Assembly: GCA_944321985.1 (NCBI GenBank)
Contig: CALUNK010000004.1
Location: 1 to 45,917, forward strand
Source: Candidatus Methanomethylophilaceae archaeon
GTDB taxonomy: Archaea > Thermoplasmatota > Thermoplasmata > Methanomassiliicoccales > Methanomethylophilaceae
Direction of reading: 5' to 3'
DNA: 45,917 nt
Below are positions 15,594 through 23,510 of this stretch, piece by piece. Numbering within the stretch: position 1 is the stretch's first letter; every line of letters begins with the position of its first letter. The translations under genes were made by a program, and so were the position numbers. A model generated the notes under the pieces. The model saw only the letters and a list, made by a program, of their open reading frames with translations. It ran no database searches and had not been told where the DNA came from.

Positions 15594-16370
15594 ATGCCTC
15601 GTAAAAAATCAGAAACCGATATCACTCAAAAAGTCAATGATGTTGACTGTACCGAGGTTCTTTACAAAACAAAAACTCTCGAGAAGAACCCGAACAACCC
15701 ATCGAGTGCGGATGAAACTGGTTTAGAAAACGGAACCAAAATATCTAGTGACAGAACTGTTGGTAAATTAGATTCAATAGATTTTTATAGAACGCAGCTC
15801 AAACTTGAAGGTTTGGAATCAGACATAGCAAAAACTGATAAAGAAGCCAGTGAAATCAACAATCAGATACTTGAAATCGTAAAACGGGAAAATAAGATGG
15901 GAAACAGCATCCCCAGCATGGATGGAATCTGCCCTGATTAGGAAGTGAAATACCACGAAGAAGATCTGGCAAAAGCACAAGAACACATCCAAGAATTATA
16001 TAAGAAATTAGAGAATACAAGAGTTGAAAAAGATGCATTAAATCATGAAGTAGCACAACTTCGTGATGAGCTTGTCCGCTCATATCATGAATCCAGAATT
16101 ACTGACGATGTTTCAAATATGACATATGGCACAGTAGTTCGTATTTCAGAAGATACATTTGTCTCATCATTTTTCCGTGACGGAAGATATGATGTTCGTT
16201 TAGCCAGAGATGGAAGTTACATCAAATTTAAACAAGATGTAGAAGGATTGGCTGTTTGTTTGAATGGCGCAATTCAAATTCCAATACTTCCTAATTATAT
16301 ACCTTTCAAAGGAACAAGAGAATTTGGAGTGATTCCTGTTAATGGAAATACCATAATGATCCGTCTCTAA
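15594..16370 (+). CDS. Coiled-coil protein with internal UAG codon
   Basis: One continuous frame of 258 sense-like codons is interrupted only by TAG at 15939-15941 (codon 116, context GAT TAG GAA). Before it lies a charged N-terminus and a helical segment (IDFYRTQLKLEGLESDIAKTD); after it comes a coiled coil (DLAKAQEHIQELYKKLENTR) and then a 75-residue beta-rich C-terminal domain related to that of the 14042-14932 protein. In an organism that decodes UAG as pyrrolysine the codon could be read through. Alternatives are a real stop with a second gene starting at GTG 15945, whose purine-rich GGAA lies only a few bases upstream, or a pseudogene. I do not recognise the family; a coiled coil plus beta domain recalls the N-terminal part of PAN/ARC ATPases, but no ATPase follows. 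Confidence 0.6.
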
Positions 16371-16389
16371 ATTCTCAATTTAAAAAGAA

Positions 16390-16422
16390 GGGCTGTCGAA
16401 GATTGACCCTCCGACATTGCCC
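16390..16422. terminator. Terminator hairpin between convergent genes
   Basis: GGGC-TGTCG pairs with CGACA-TT-GCCC (two-base bulge), followed on the plus strand by GAATTTTATTATTTG. It lies between the coiled-coil gene and the symporter gene. Confidence 0.5.
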
Positions 16423-16459
16423 GAATTTTATTATTTGAATTTAGACAAACATATTTTGC

Positions 16460-17902
16460 TTATTCCCACTCCGTAATTACAGTCTTCCTATTATACAAAT
16501 CGCGAACTGTCTCACGATGAAATACTGGCTCCTCTACACCCTTATCTTTTTGATATCTCCAGTCAGAATATGCACGGAAAACAAATTTACTCAAAAGAAA
16601 CACTGCAACCATATTTACTGCGCCCATCGCTGCCATGAACGTATCACAAATAATCTCCATCTGCCCAGTACTAATGATGCAAGACAGGAATGCAACGGCA
16701 ATAACTAAGATACGAACACCAAAGATTACCACTTTCCGATCAGCAATGAATCTAATGTTAGACTCGCTCATAGTATAATATCCAATCAGACTGGTAAACG
16801 CGAATACCAGCATAAACATCGAAATAATGATTGGCCCAGCTTCACCCATGAACGTAGCCTCGGCAATATTCTGCACGAGATTAGCGTTTCCGACATCTGT
16901 TACACCGCCATTATACACCTCAATGATGTAATCATATGTTCCAGAAGACAAAATGACAAAGGCTGTGAAGGAACAAACCACTAATGTGTCTACAAGAGTT
17001 CCAAAAGACTGAATCATACCTTGTTTGACTGGATGTTTCACATTTGCTGTTCCGGCTATATTGGCGATAGATCCAAGACCTGCCTCATTAGAAAACACAC
17101 CACGCTTGAGACCCATCATCATAACAGCCCCCAGTGCTCCTCCACCTATGGATTGGATACCGAAAGCATTAGTAAAAATCATCTCTATAGCATGGATAAC
17201 GCCATTGATGTTCGATATAATGATAATTGCACAGAATACGAACCATATTAAAGCCATCAAAGGGACAATTCTTGATGAGAACTTGGCAATCCTCTTGACC
17301 CCTCCAAAAATAATGATTGCCGCTGCAATGGCAATGATAATACCAAAAATGAGTTTATTGTTTTCGAACTCAAATGCTCCTGCTAAGGCAGTGGCAGAAT
17401 TAGTTGCCTGTACGCCTACAAACCCAATTCCGAAGGTTATGACAATAAGAAACGCCAAGAGTATTGCTAATGGACGACTACCAAGACCTTTCTGAGCATA
17501 GTATGCAGGACCGCTATGATATTGTCCATCGGATTTTTTCTCCTTGAACATCTGAGATAAAGTAGATTCCATGAAACTACTTGCTGATCCTATTATGGCA
17601 AAAATCCACATCCAGAAGACCGCTCCAGGTCCGCCAACCACAATTGCACTAGCAACTCCGGCAATATTTCCAACACCCACACGGGCGCCTAGTCCTATAC
17701 AGAAGGCCTCGAACGATGAAACCATATGACTGTGTTCGCCATCTTTTGTTCCAGACACTGCCAGTTTGAATGTCTCGTTAATACGCAAAATAGGCATTCC
17801 TTTCAACTTTATCATGAAATAAATGCCTAGGCCAACAAGAAACACGAAAGCTATGTACCATACATACGTGTTAATGATTCCGATAATAGATGTTATATCG
17901 AT
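16460..17902 (-). CDS. AGCS-family sodium:amino-acid symporter, start codon unclear
   Basis: Membrane transporter of the alanine/glycine:cation symporter (AGCS) family with about ten hydrophobic segments. The signature is GARVGVGNIAGVASAIVVGGPGAVFWMW near the first third, followed by YHSGPAYYAQKGLG. It probably imports a small amine or amino acid with Na+. The first ATG-like start in frame is GTG at 17845, but that would cut the first membrane helix (IIGIINTYVWYIAFVFLVGLGIY). The frame is open up to the stop at 18005-18007 and contains no ATG, GTG or TTG before 17845. A Shine-Dalgarno-like AGGAG at 17911-17915 is correctly spaced from an ATC at 17900-17902, which would give the usual family N-terminus, so I set the start there. 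The gene may use a non-canonical start or be damaged. Confidence 0.7.
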   Translation of the reverse strand: MDITSIIGIINTYVWYIAFVFLVGLGIYFMIKLKGMPILRINETFKLAVSGTKDGEHSHMVSSFEAFCIGLGARVGVGNIAGVASAIVVGGPGAVFWMWIFAIIGSASSFMESTLSQMFKEKKSDGQYHSGPAYYAQKGLGSRPLAILLAFLIVITFGIGFVGVQATNSATALAGAFEFENNKLIFGIIIAIAAAIIIFGGVKRIAKFSSRIVPLMALIWFVFCAIIIISNINGVIHAIEMIFTNAFGIQSIGGGALGAVMMMGLKRGVFSNEAGLGSIANIAGTANVKHPVKQGMIQSFGTLVDTLVVCSFTAFVILSSGTYDYIIEVYNGGVTDVGNANLVQNIAEATFMGEAGPIIISMFMLVFAFTSLIGYYTMSESNIRFIADRKVVIFGVRILVIAVAFLSCIISTGQMEIICDTFMAAMGAVNMVAVFLLSKFVFRAYSDWRYQKDKGVEEPVFHRETVRDLYNRKTVITEWE

Positions 17903-17930
17903 ATTATCAACTCCTGATGATGAAATAATA

Positions 17931-17999
17931 CCGCCCGCATAGCGGGCGGCAGGGGTTTGTAAACCCCATATAACGAACCCTCGGAGGAAAATAGGGTTC
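17931..17999 (-). terminator. Three tandem hairpins after the TSUP permease gene
   Basis: In minus-strand order: GAACCCT/AGGGTTC (17999-17975, 11-base loop), GGGGTTT/AAACCCC (17967-17952) and an 8-bp GC stem CCGCCCGC/GCGGGCGG with a three-base loop (17949-17931) followed by TATTATT. The last one looks like a terminator for the mtbC-mtbB-permease operon. All three lie in the region just upstream of the symporter frame. Confidence 0.5.
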
Positions 18000-18025
18000 T
18001 TGTTTCACTTCAGGTTAGATTCAGA

Positions 18026-18985
18026 TCATTCATTGTTGGTTAATCCCATTTCTGCATCTTCCATCTCCGCTACCTTGTCCGCTGTCTTCTTGAAACCCTG
18101 ATAAATCATCATGAATGCAGTATAGAAGATGACAATCACAATGACTATCTTGAGCGTATCAAGAGAGATTGATGTAACAACAGAATATCCTGCAATCACT
18201 GCAGCCCAACCTGTGAGCATTATCCAAAGAGCAGTCTTTCTGTCATACAAAGGCCTCTCGGATCTCCTACTCTCCTGAGCAAAGTGAATTGCAGTAACTG
18301 TTGTCACAATAGAGCTACATCCCATCATCAAAGGATATGCGAAATCAGCCTGCATTCCAAACAAGGTCACAACAGCAAGCATCGGAGCATAGACTCCAAT
18401 ACCGATGTTCGTCAAAATACCCAGAGCGAATGCAATTGCTGCCAATGCAACGAGATAGATTCCCTCGACTCCGTTACTATCACCACCGACACCTGTAATT
18501 CCAAGCAAACCAAGCACCATGATGATAGCAACAATAAACAGGACAAATCCCATCCCTAGACGGAGCTTATTAACATCTAGCTTGTAAATGAAGAATCCAC
18601 CAACATATGCTCCAATCGCTGATACTATCAATGTAACTGCGAGTGTCACAGAGTCTACACTAATTCCCTGGATATACATCAAAGCACTCAGAGCATTCCA
18701 CCCAAAGCAACCCATCATAAGAGTACCTGGAATGTACTTGTCACGAGTGACCTTGAAAATCTTAAAGCATGCTGTCATTGGTGCATAGCACCCTATTCCA
18801 ATTGTATCCAGGAATGTAAACACTAGACTGATTATAATAGACTTAATCGTCTTACCTGAACCACCAACCTTCATCTCGGCCTTAAATTGACTCTTGTTGT
18901 CCTTAAAGTCAAGAATTGTGAATATGAGGGCGATAATGAATAAGATGATTAGAATCGCATCTATCATCAATACTAATGGATCCAT
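18026..18985 (-). CDS. TSUP/TauE-like membrane permease
   Basis: 319 residues with about eight hydrophobic helices and two repeated halves: TIGIGCYAPMTACFKIF near residue 60 and TNIGIGVYAPMLAVVTLFG near residue 200 are internal homologues, the pattern of TSUP (sulfite exporter TauE/SafE) proteins, which are built from two similar four-helix halves. The C-terminal tail is acidic. It follows mtbB in the same direction, with a Shine-Dalgarno-like GATGTGAT before the ATG and a gap of 30 bases, so it is probably part of the dimethylamine operon and may move methylamine or another substrate. That role is inferred from position. Confidence 0.78.
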   Translation of the reverse strand: MDPLVLMIDAILIILFIIALIFTILDFKDNKSQFKAEMKVGGSGKTIKSIIISLVFTFLDTIGIGCYAPMTACFKIFKVTRDKYIPGTLMMGCFGWNALSALMYIQGISVDSVTLAVTLIVSAIGAYVGGFFIYKLDVNKLRLGMGFVLFIVAIIMVLGLLGITGVGGDSNGVEGIYLVALAAIAFALGILTNIGIGVYAPMLAVVTLFGMQADFAYPLMMGCSSIVTTVTAIHFAQESRRSERPLYDRKTALWIMLTGWAAVIAGYSVVTSISLDTLKIVIVIVIFYTAFMMIYQGFKKTADKVAEMEDAEMGLTNNE

Positions 18986-19015
18986 AGTATCACATCTTTA
19001 CAAATGCTGCATCAT

Positions 19016-20422
19016 TTACCTCTTCAGTTGATTCCTGAAATGCTCACAGTTCTTGATCTTGATTCCAAGAAGATCTTCCATATTCATCTTAGCGGACATA
19101 CCCATCGCAGACCCAGGAAGGCCTGTGATTATTCCTATTCCTAGCTTGTCCCTGATATCCCTAATGTAATTCTCTTCTGTTAACTGGAATGGATCGACTT
19201 CGAGCTTGTCAGCAACATACTTCTTAGCCTCGTCAATCTTCATGTTCTTTGCAAACTGCATCCTTGCAACAAGATCTCCAGCAGTTCTAATTCCACCCAT
19301 TCCATTCGTGAGGCCCTGGGAAATAGCCATTCCCTGCAGGTCCCCACACCCAACCTATATGCCATCCACATTAGCGATTTCAATGAGAATCTTTCCAGAC
19401 CTTCCAACTATGTCAGTAGGTGGTAATTCACACATTGGTATTCCCCCTACACCCATGCCGAGGTTAACATGAACAGGGATGTTGGAAACCTTCTCACATT
19501 CCTTCACAATGACAGCAGAACGTGCAACATTCCATGCAAAACTTCTGGAAGAGTTTGTATTTACGACTGGTCCAAAGATATTAGCACCTGCCTTCTCAAC
19601 CAACTTAACCTGTTCATGAGGGTACATGCCTGCTACAATCTTACCGTCGTACTCCATACTTCCATGAATCCCTAGAACATTCTCAGCAGACATACCACAC
19701 TCGATGTATGCCTCAGGATCTATCTTTCTATAGTTCTCGATACCTCTAAGTGTTGCAACAAACTCAGCATCTCCGGCAGAAGCGGTGGTATCGAAATCAA
19801 ATCCTTCGCATCCAACTTCCCCGATTCTCTCGCAGATGTATCCAATATCGTTCGTTAATTGGTCAGCAGCAGCCTCAGAAGCGGCCATTGATTCCTCAAT
19901 CTTGAATTCTCTCATAAGATCAGTTGGGTTTGCATGAGGTCCATCAGGAGCAAAATATAGTCCCATGTTGGGCATCGCACCCATAACCAGAGGCATAGTG
20001 GTCATTTGACTCATCTGTTCGTAGTTAATAAGCATGAAATCTATGACAGCCTTGGTTGGCTTAATGGAGTAATCCATCCAGGCAAATTCCATTGAGTCAA
20101 AAGCGAAACATCTCTCGTAAATCAGTTGTCCATCAAGAAGTCCAGTGCTAGGAATTCCAACACCGCACCCATTGTTGGCCATATTGAACTTGGTAGTTCC
20201 TGCATCCTTGGAAAGAACAACTTCCTTTCCTGGTTCAACACTTACAATCTTGTTCTTGTCACATACAATCTCACAAATCCTCTCCATTTCTTCCTCAGAG
20301 AGTTCAGGAACCCTAGCTGCATCGGCCCCATCTGCCATTCCAGCATGAATATCATCGATAATCTGTTGCTTGGTCATCCTGACTCTTCTGCCGTCCCCCA
20401 TTCTAGTTACATAATCTTCCAT
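19016..20422 (-). CDS. mtbB: Dimethylamine:corrinoid methyltransferase with pyrrolysine
   Basis: MtbB transfers a methyl group from dimethylamine to the Co(I) corrinoid of MtbC in methanogenesis. The frame is 468 residues once the TAG at 19355-19357 is read as pyrrolysine. The amber is codon 356, the position known for MtbB, in the conserved context VDGI-Pyl-VG. Recognisable stretches are YVTRMGDGRRVRMTK at the N-terminus, GVGIPSTGLLDG, GAMPNMGLYFAPDGPHANP, FDFDTTASAGD, NIFGPVVNTNSSRSFAWN and, after the Pyl, NGMGGIRTAGDLVARMQFAKNM and IITGLPGSAMGMSAKMNMEDLL. Shine-Dalgarno GGTGAT precedes the ATG. Left as two pieces by ordinary gene finders. The pyrrolysine biosynthesis and tRNA genes are not in this window. 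Confidence 0.97.
19355..19357 (-). other. In-frame UAG read as pyrrolysine
   Basis: Codon 356 of mtbB, within ATA TAG GTT on the minus strand. Homology runs unbroken across it, and the position matches the catalytic pyrrolysine of characterised MtbB proteins. Confidence 0.95.
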
Positions 20423-20481
20423 CTTATCACCAGTTTTTTATAGCTCGCGCTGAAATATTATGTTAAATTATTTTGAACTAA

Positions 20482-21129
20482 TCAGCTATTGAGAATGGCT
20501 TTAGCTTTCTCAGTAGTTTCAGATGCACTTTCACCGTAGATGTCCGCACCAATCTTGTCAGCAAAAACTTGGGTTATGGGAGCTCCACCCACCATCACAG
20601 TAACGTTGTCTCTTAACCCCTGTTCCACAATGATATCTATAGTATCCTTCATGACCATCATAGTTGAGGTCATAAGAGCGGACATGCCACAAAATGTGGC
20701 ACCATTTTTGATTTCGTCGATAAAAAGTTGCTTAGGTACATCTCTACCAAGATCATGGATGTCAAATCCGCCACACTGAAGCATGGTAGAACAGATTGAT
20801 TTTCCGATGTCGTGAACATCTCCCTCGACAGTACCGATAACTACTATTGCACTCTTTTCGTTCCCAGTACTATTAGCTTTAAGTTCAGGTCCAAGAATTT
20901 CCATTGTCTTGTTCATTCCTGCAGCGGCAGATAGAACATGTGGGAGGAAAATCCTGCCTCTCTCGAAAAGAACTCCTACCTCACCCATGGCTTCGCTCAT
21001 TATTTCAATGATCGGAACCGCTTCCATACCATCAGCCTTGGCATCTTCAACGGCCTTTAGTATCTCGGGCACTTTACAACTTATTACTGCATCCTTGAGA
21101 GCTTTCGCTCTCACATCATATTCGGTCAT
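20482..21129 (-). CDS. mtbC: Dimethylamine corrinoid protein
   Basis: 215-residue methyl carrier that binds a cobamide. Residues 1-85 form the four-helix cap (AMGEVGVLFERGRIFLPHV), and the Rossmann-like B12 domain follows with the GDVHDIGK motif: Asp104, His106 and Gly109 of DxHxxG, His106 being the lower cobalt ligand. MSALMTSTMMVMKD and MVGGAPITQVFADKIGADIYGESASE complete the family pattern. HDLGRDVP is typical of MtbC rather than MtmC. It is 59 bases before mtbB and begins the operon. AGGTGA is a clear Shine-Dalgarno sequence. Three GNRA-capped hairpins lie between 21143 and 21204, just upstream. Confidence 0.93.
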   Translation of the reverse strand: MTEYDVRAKALKDAVISCKVPEILKAVEDAKADGMEAVPIIEIMSEAMGEVGVLFERGRIFLPHVLSAAAGMNKTMEILGPELKANSTGNEKSAIVVIGTVEGDVHDIGKSICSTMLQCGGFDIHDLGRDVPKQLFIDEIKNGATFCGMSALMTSTMMVMKDTIDIIVEQGLRDNVTVMVGGAPITQVFADKIGADIYGESASETTEKAKAILNS

Positions 21130-21142
21130 GCTATCACCTATT

Positions 21143-21204
21143 TCCGGTTTCCCGGATCTATTCAGATTCGGTTTCCCGAACCCATACTGTCCAATTGCTT
21201 GGAC
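21143..21204 (-). promoter_or_regulatory. mtbC leader: three GNRA-tetraloop hairpins
   Basis: Read on the minus strand the leader contains GTCCAA-GCAA-TTGGAC (21204-21189), TTCGG-GAAA-CCGAA (21180-21167, plus a flanking G-U pair) and TCCGG-GAAA-CCGGA (21156-21143), then AGGTGA and the ATG of mtbC at 21129. The hairpin centres are 23-24 bases apart and all three loops are GNRA. AT-rich TATA candidates lie around 21225-21258, so the hairpins should be in the mRNA. As DNA they are also inverted repeats with a four-base spacer, so a protein operator cannot be excluded. Confidence 0.6.
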
Positions 21205-21271
21205 ATAAAATGTAACGAATTATCTATATTTAATATTAACAGAAATATATTTATAGAACTGGATACACGAT

Positions 21272-21351
21272 TACGATACATTGGTGTTAAAAAACATAAG
21301 AATCTTCTAAAATACTGATAATAAAGAATTTTAACACAATATACGATACAT
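21272..21351. repeat. Direct repeat enclosing an inverted repeat
   Basis: TACGATACAT occurs at 21272-21281 and 21342-21351. Between the copies lie GTGTTAAAA (21284-21292) and its perfect inverse TTTTAACAC (21329-21337). The unit is too small to encode anything. It could be a regulatory site for the divergent flanks or a MITE-like relic with a 10-base target duplication. Confidence 0.5.
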
Positions 21352-21422
21352 TTTTAAGAAAAAATTGAAATTGATGAAATTATCATCCTTGGAAACATTA
21401 CTACAATGGGTGTATGTCTCAT

Positions 21423-22106
21423 TCATTTTTTTTCTTTGTTCAATGAATCATTCTCCATCATATCTGATAACCATTGACTAGCTTTACGCGTGGTTTCTGA
21501 TGCTGTAACTCCATAAATATCTGCCCCAATCCTATCAGCATACGTCTGAGTTACTGGTGCTCCCCCCACCATGATTACAACTTTATCACGAAGTCCTGCC
21601 TTATCAATCAACTCTATAACATCTTTCATCACAGTCATTGTTGAAGTCATAATGGCAGACATCCCAATAAATTGGCTTCCTTCATCGATCTTATTAAGAA
21701 ATGCATCATTAGGTACATCTGTTCCTAAATCGATTACATTAAAGCCTGCGCACATGAGCATAGTAGAACAAATCGACTTCCCTATATCATGAACATCTCC
21801 TTTTACAGAGCCTATGGCAACTGTTCCCCTCATATTGCCCATGTTATTGATATCATAACCAAGATCATCTTTCATCATGCTAACGGCTTTTTTAATACCT
21901 GCAGCAGCCGAAAGTACATGTGGCAAATATAGACGACCACGTTCGAAAAGTACGCTGACTTCAGACATTCCTTCGTTTAATTCATGAACAATCTCTTCAG
22001 CAGGCATGCCATCCGCTAAAGCTATATTGACAGCATATTGAATTTCCGCAATTCTGCAACCTGTCATTGCAAGACGAATTAGTTTTCTGTTTCCTTCATA
22101 GCCCAT
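21423..22106 (-). CDS. Second MtbC-like methylamine corrinoid protein
   Basis: 227-residue paralogue of MtbC with the same layout: cap domain with MSEVSVLFERGRLYLPHVLSAAAG, then GDVHDIGKSICSTML carrying Asp104, His106 and Gly109, then MSAIMTSTMTVMKD and MVGGAPVTQTYADRIGADIYG. It has a charged C-terminal tail (NDSLNKEKK) that the first copy lacks. It lies upstream of mtbC in the same direction, separated by a 293-base regulatory region, and 36 bases after a zinc-ribbon gene with which it may be co-transcribed. No methyltransferase gene of its own lies beside it, so it may serve MtbB, or another methyltransferase elsewhere. Confidence 0.88.
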   Translation of the reverse strand: MGYEGNRKLIRLAMTGCRIAEIQYAVNIALADGMPAEEIVHELNEGMSEVSVLFERGRLYLPHVLSAAAGIKKAVSMMKDDLGYDINNMGNMRGTVAIGSVKGDVHDIGKSICSTMLMCAGFNVIDLGTDVPNDAFLNKIDEGSQFIGMSAIMTSTMTVMKDVIELIDKAGLRDKVVIMVGGAPVTQTYADRIGADIYGVTASETTRKASQWLSDMMENDSLNKEKK

Positions 22107-22142
22107 TTTATCCTGTCGCTTCGCGTCTCCTATCTCTTTCTA

Positions 22143-23060
22143 TTATATTTTTCTTACACATACTGGATAAATTTTGTATAATTTACAAATCAATGCATTA
22201 TCATTTCCTACTACAATAGAAGACAAAATGAGATTGCATCGCTTCCGCATGGTTTTAAATGGCGTGCTGAAATACTCATCTAAGAAAGCATCAATCTTAT
22301 CATTTGCAACTGCATAACGCGCAGAAGATTCCTTTCTAGTCAATTTGATTTTTGAATAGGCTTTGGCAGCATCAATTGCTTTTTCTGCATAACATAGTTG
22401 CCCTTGCGATTCCCAAAATGATACTATGGTTGCTAAACGATCCCGTCCTTCTCTGTATATCCGATTGTTCATCTTTTCTGCTATTAAATCAGTATACCTC
22501 AAATAAAAATCCAAATCTGCATCCAAATTTTTATCCACACCTGATAATGTTGGAACAATTTTCTTAAAATCCAACATAACTCCATGGGCCTTATTCATTA
22601 CACACACCATATCTCTCAAATCAAAACGTATATTATACGAGTCGAAAGCAAAAAACATGTATTCTCCCGCTAGTCTAGAAAGCTGACTTTTTGTGTTGAC
22701 ATATGATAAAGAATTGCCCAATTCAGAAAGCAGATCATCCATCAAATTTTTATCCAACTCACGTGTTAATTCTGAAACACCTTCACGACTGTAGTAATTG
22801 TTATCAGACAAATGCAACCTTATACAGTCAACTGTAGATTCTAACATACGTGAATACTGTTCATCATCCGGCATTTCCCCATTTCTAACAGCAACAACCC
22901 ACCTGTACATAGCCTCTGCAAAATTATGCTCGGACATTGCTTCGAGTCCACCTTTGATTGTACATCTTTCACCCCTTTTTGTATTCAAAGGACTTCCACA
23001 TTTAGTACACATCAAATTCTTTCCAATATTGATCTTTCCACAGATTCTACATATTTTCAT
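22143..23060 (-). CDS. N-terminal zinc-ribbon protein with helical body
   Basis: 305 residues. The N-terminus has a rubredoxin-like zinc ribbon, CRICGKINIGKNLMCTKCG, and the rest is predicted mainly helical, without membrane segments or catalytic motifs that I recognise. Ribbon plus helical-repeat proteins of this type occur in methanogens, but no function can be named. Very AT-rich like its neighbours. It is the first gene of a possible unit with the second corrinoid protein. The ATG at 23060 puts the ribbon at residue 3, as expected. Confidence 0.7.
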   Translation of the reverse strand: MKICRICGKINIGKNLMCTKCGSPLNTKRGERCTIKGGLEAMSEHNFAEAMYRWVVAVRNGEMPDDEQYSRMLESTVDCIRLHLSDNNYYSREGVSELTRELDKNLMDDLLSELGNSLSYVNTKSQLSRLAGEYMFFAFDSYNIRFDLRDMVCVMNKAHGVMLDFKKIVPTLSGVDKNLDADLDFYLRYTDLIAEKMNNRIYREGRDRLATIVSFWESQGQLCYAEKAIDAAKAYSKIKLTRKESSARYAVANDKIDAFLDEYFSTPFKTMRKRCNLILSSIVVGNDNALICKLYKIYPVCVRKI

Positions 23061-23510
23061 GTAACCACCATGTTATCTGAACCCAATGACAGATTACAGT
23101 AGACAATCTGATTTCAATGTCCAACCATCAAATGTGTAGAAATCAAATCCTATAGTTACACTCATTATCACATATGATTACAATCAATTTGCCAGGCATC
23201 TGACATAAATGACATAGTATTCATTGTATCGATAATAGTCTGAATATCATATTGCATCATCATATCACCAAGTAATCAGATTTGTTCGGTTCTAAACCGA
23301 ATTATCACATCAGATTGTATGCATTTCACGTATCCTGCATTATATAATACTATTGAAAGAAACAGTCAGCAGTCGCATTGAAAATAAAAACTCCTTCGCA
23401 TACCAGATCTATTAATTTAAAATCTTCGATACGAATGTCATGAAGAAAGTATGTGGAATCAATATCCAATACTTCATAGGTAACTATTCTTTACAAATTT
23501 TAGAATAAGA
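23061..23510. other. 450-base AT-rich intergenic region
   Basis: No gene is supported here. It has the 3' flank of pcc1 and presumably the promoter of the zinc-ribbon gene. A palindrome at 23285-23301 (TTCGGTT-CTA-AACCGAA) resembles a tRNA anticodon arm with CUA, but no T-arm or acceptor stem can be built around it. ATTATATAATA at about 23341 is a possible TATA element. Nothing else stands out. Confidence 0.4.

Noticed and set aside
17843-17845. GTG as start of the AGCS symporter
   Set aside because: It would delete half of the first membrane helix and has no ribosome site; a start near 17902 fits the family better.
21272-21351. Insertion sequence remnant
   Set aside because: Only 80 bases, no coding capacity and only one copy in the window; listed as a repeat instead.
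23285-23301. Hairpin TTCGG-TTCTAAA-CCGAA that looks like a tRNA anticodon arm with CUA (possible pyrrolysine tRNA)
   Set aside because: The loop has the right length, U33 and CUA, but no D-arm, T-arm or seven-base acceptor stem can be formed from the AT-rich flanks, so it is treated as a palindrome only.
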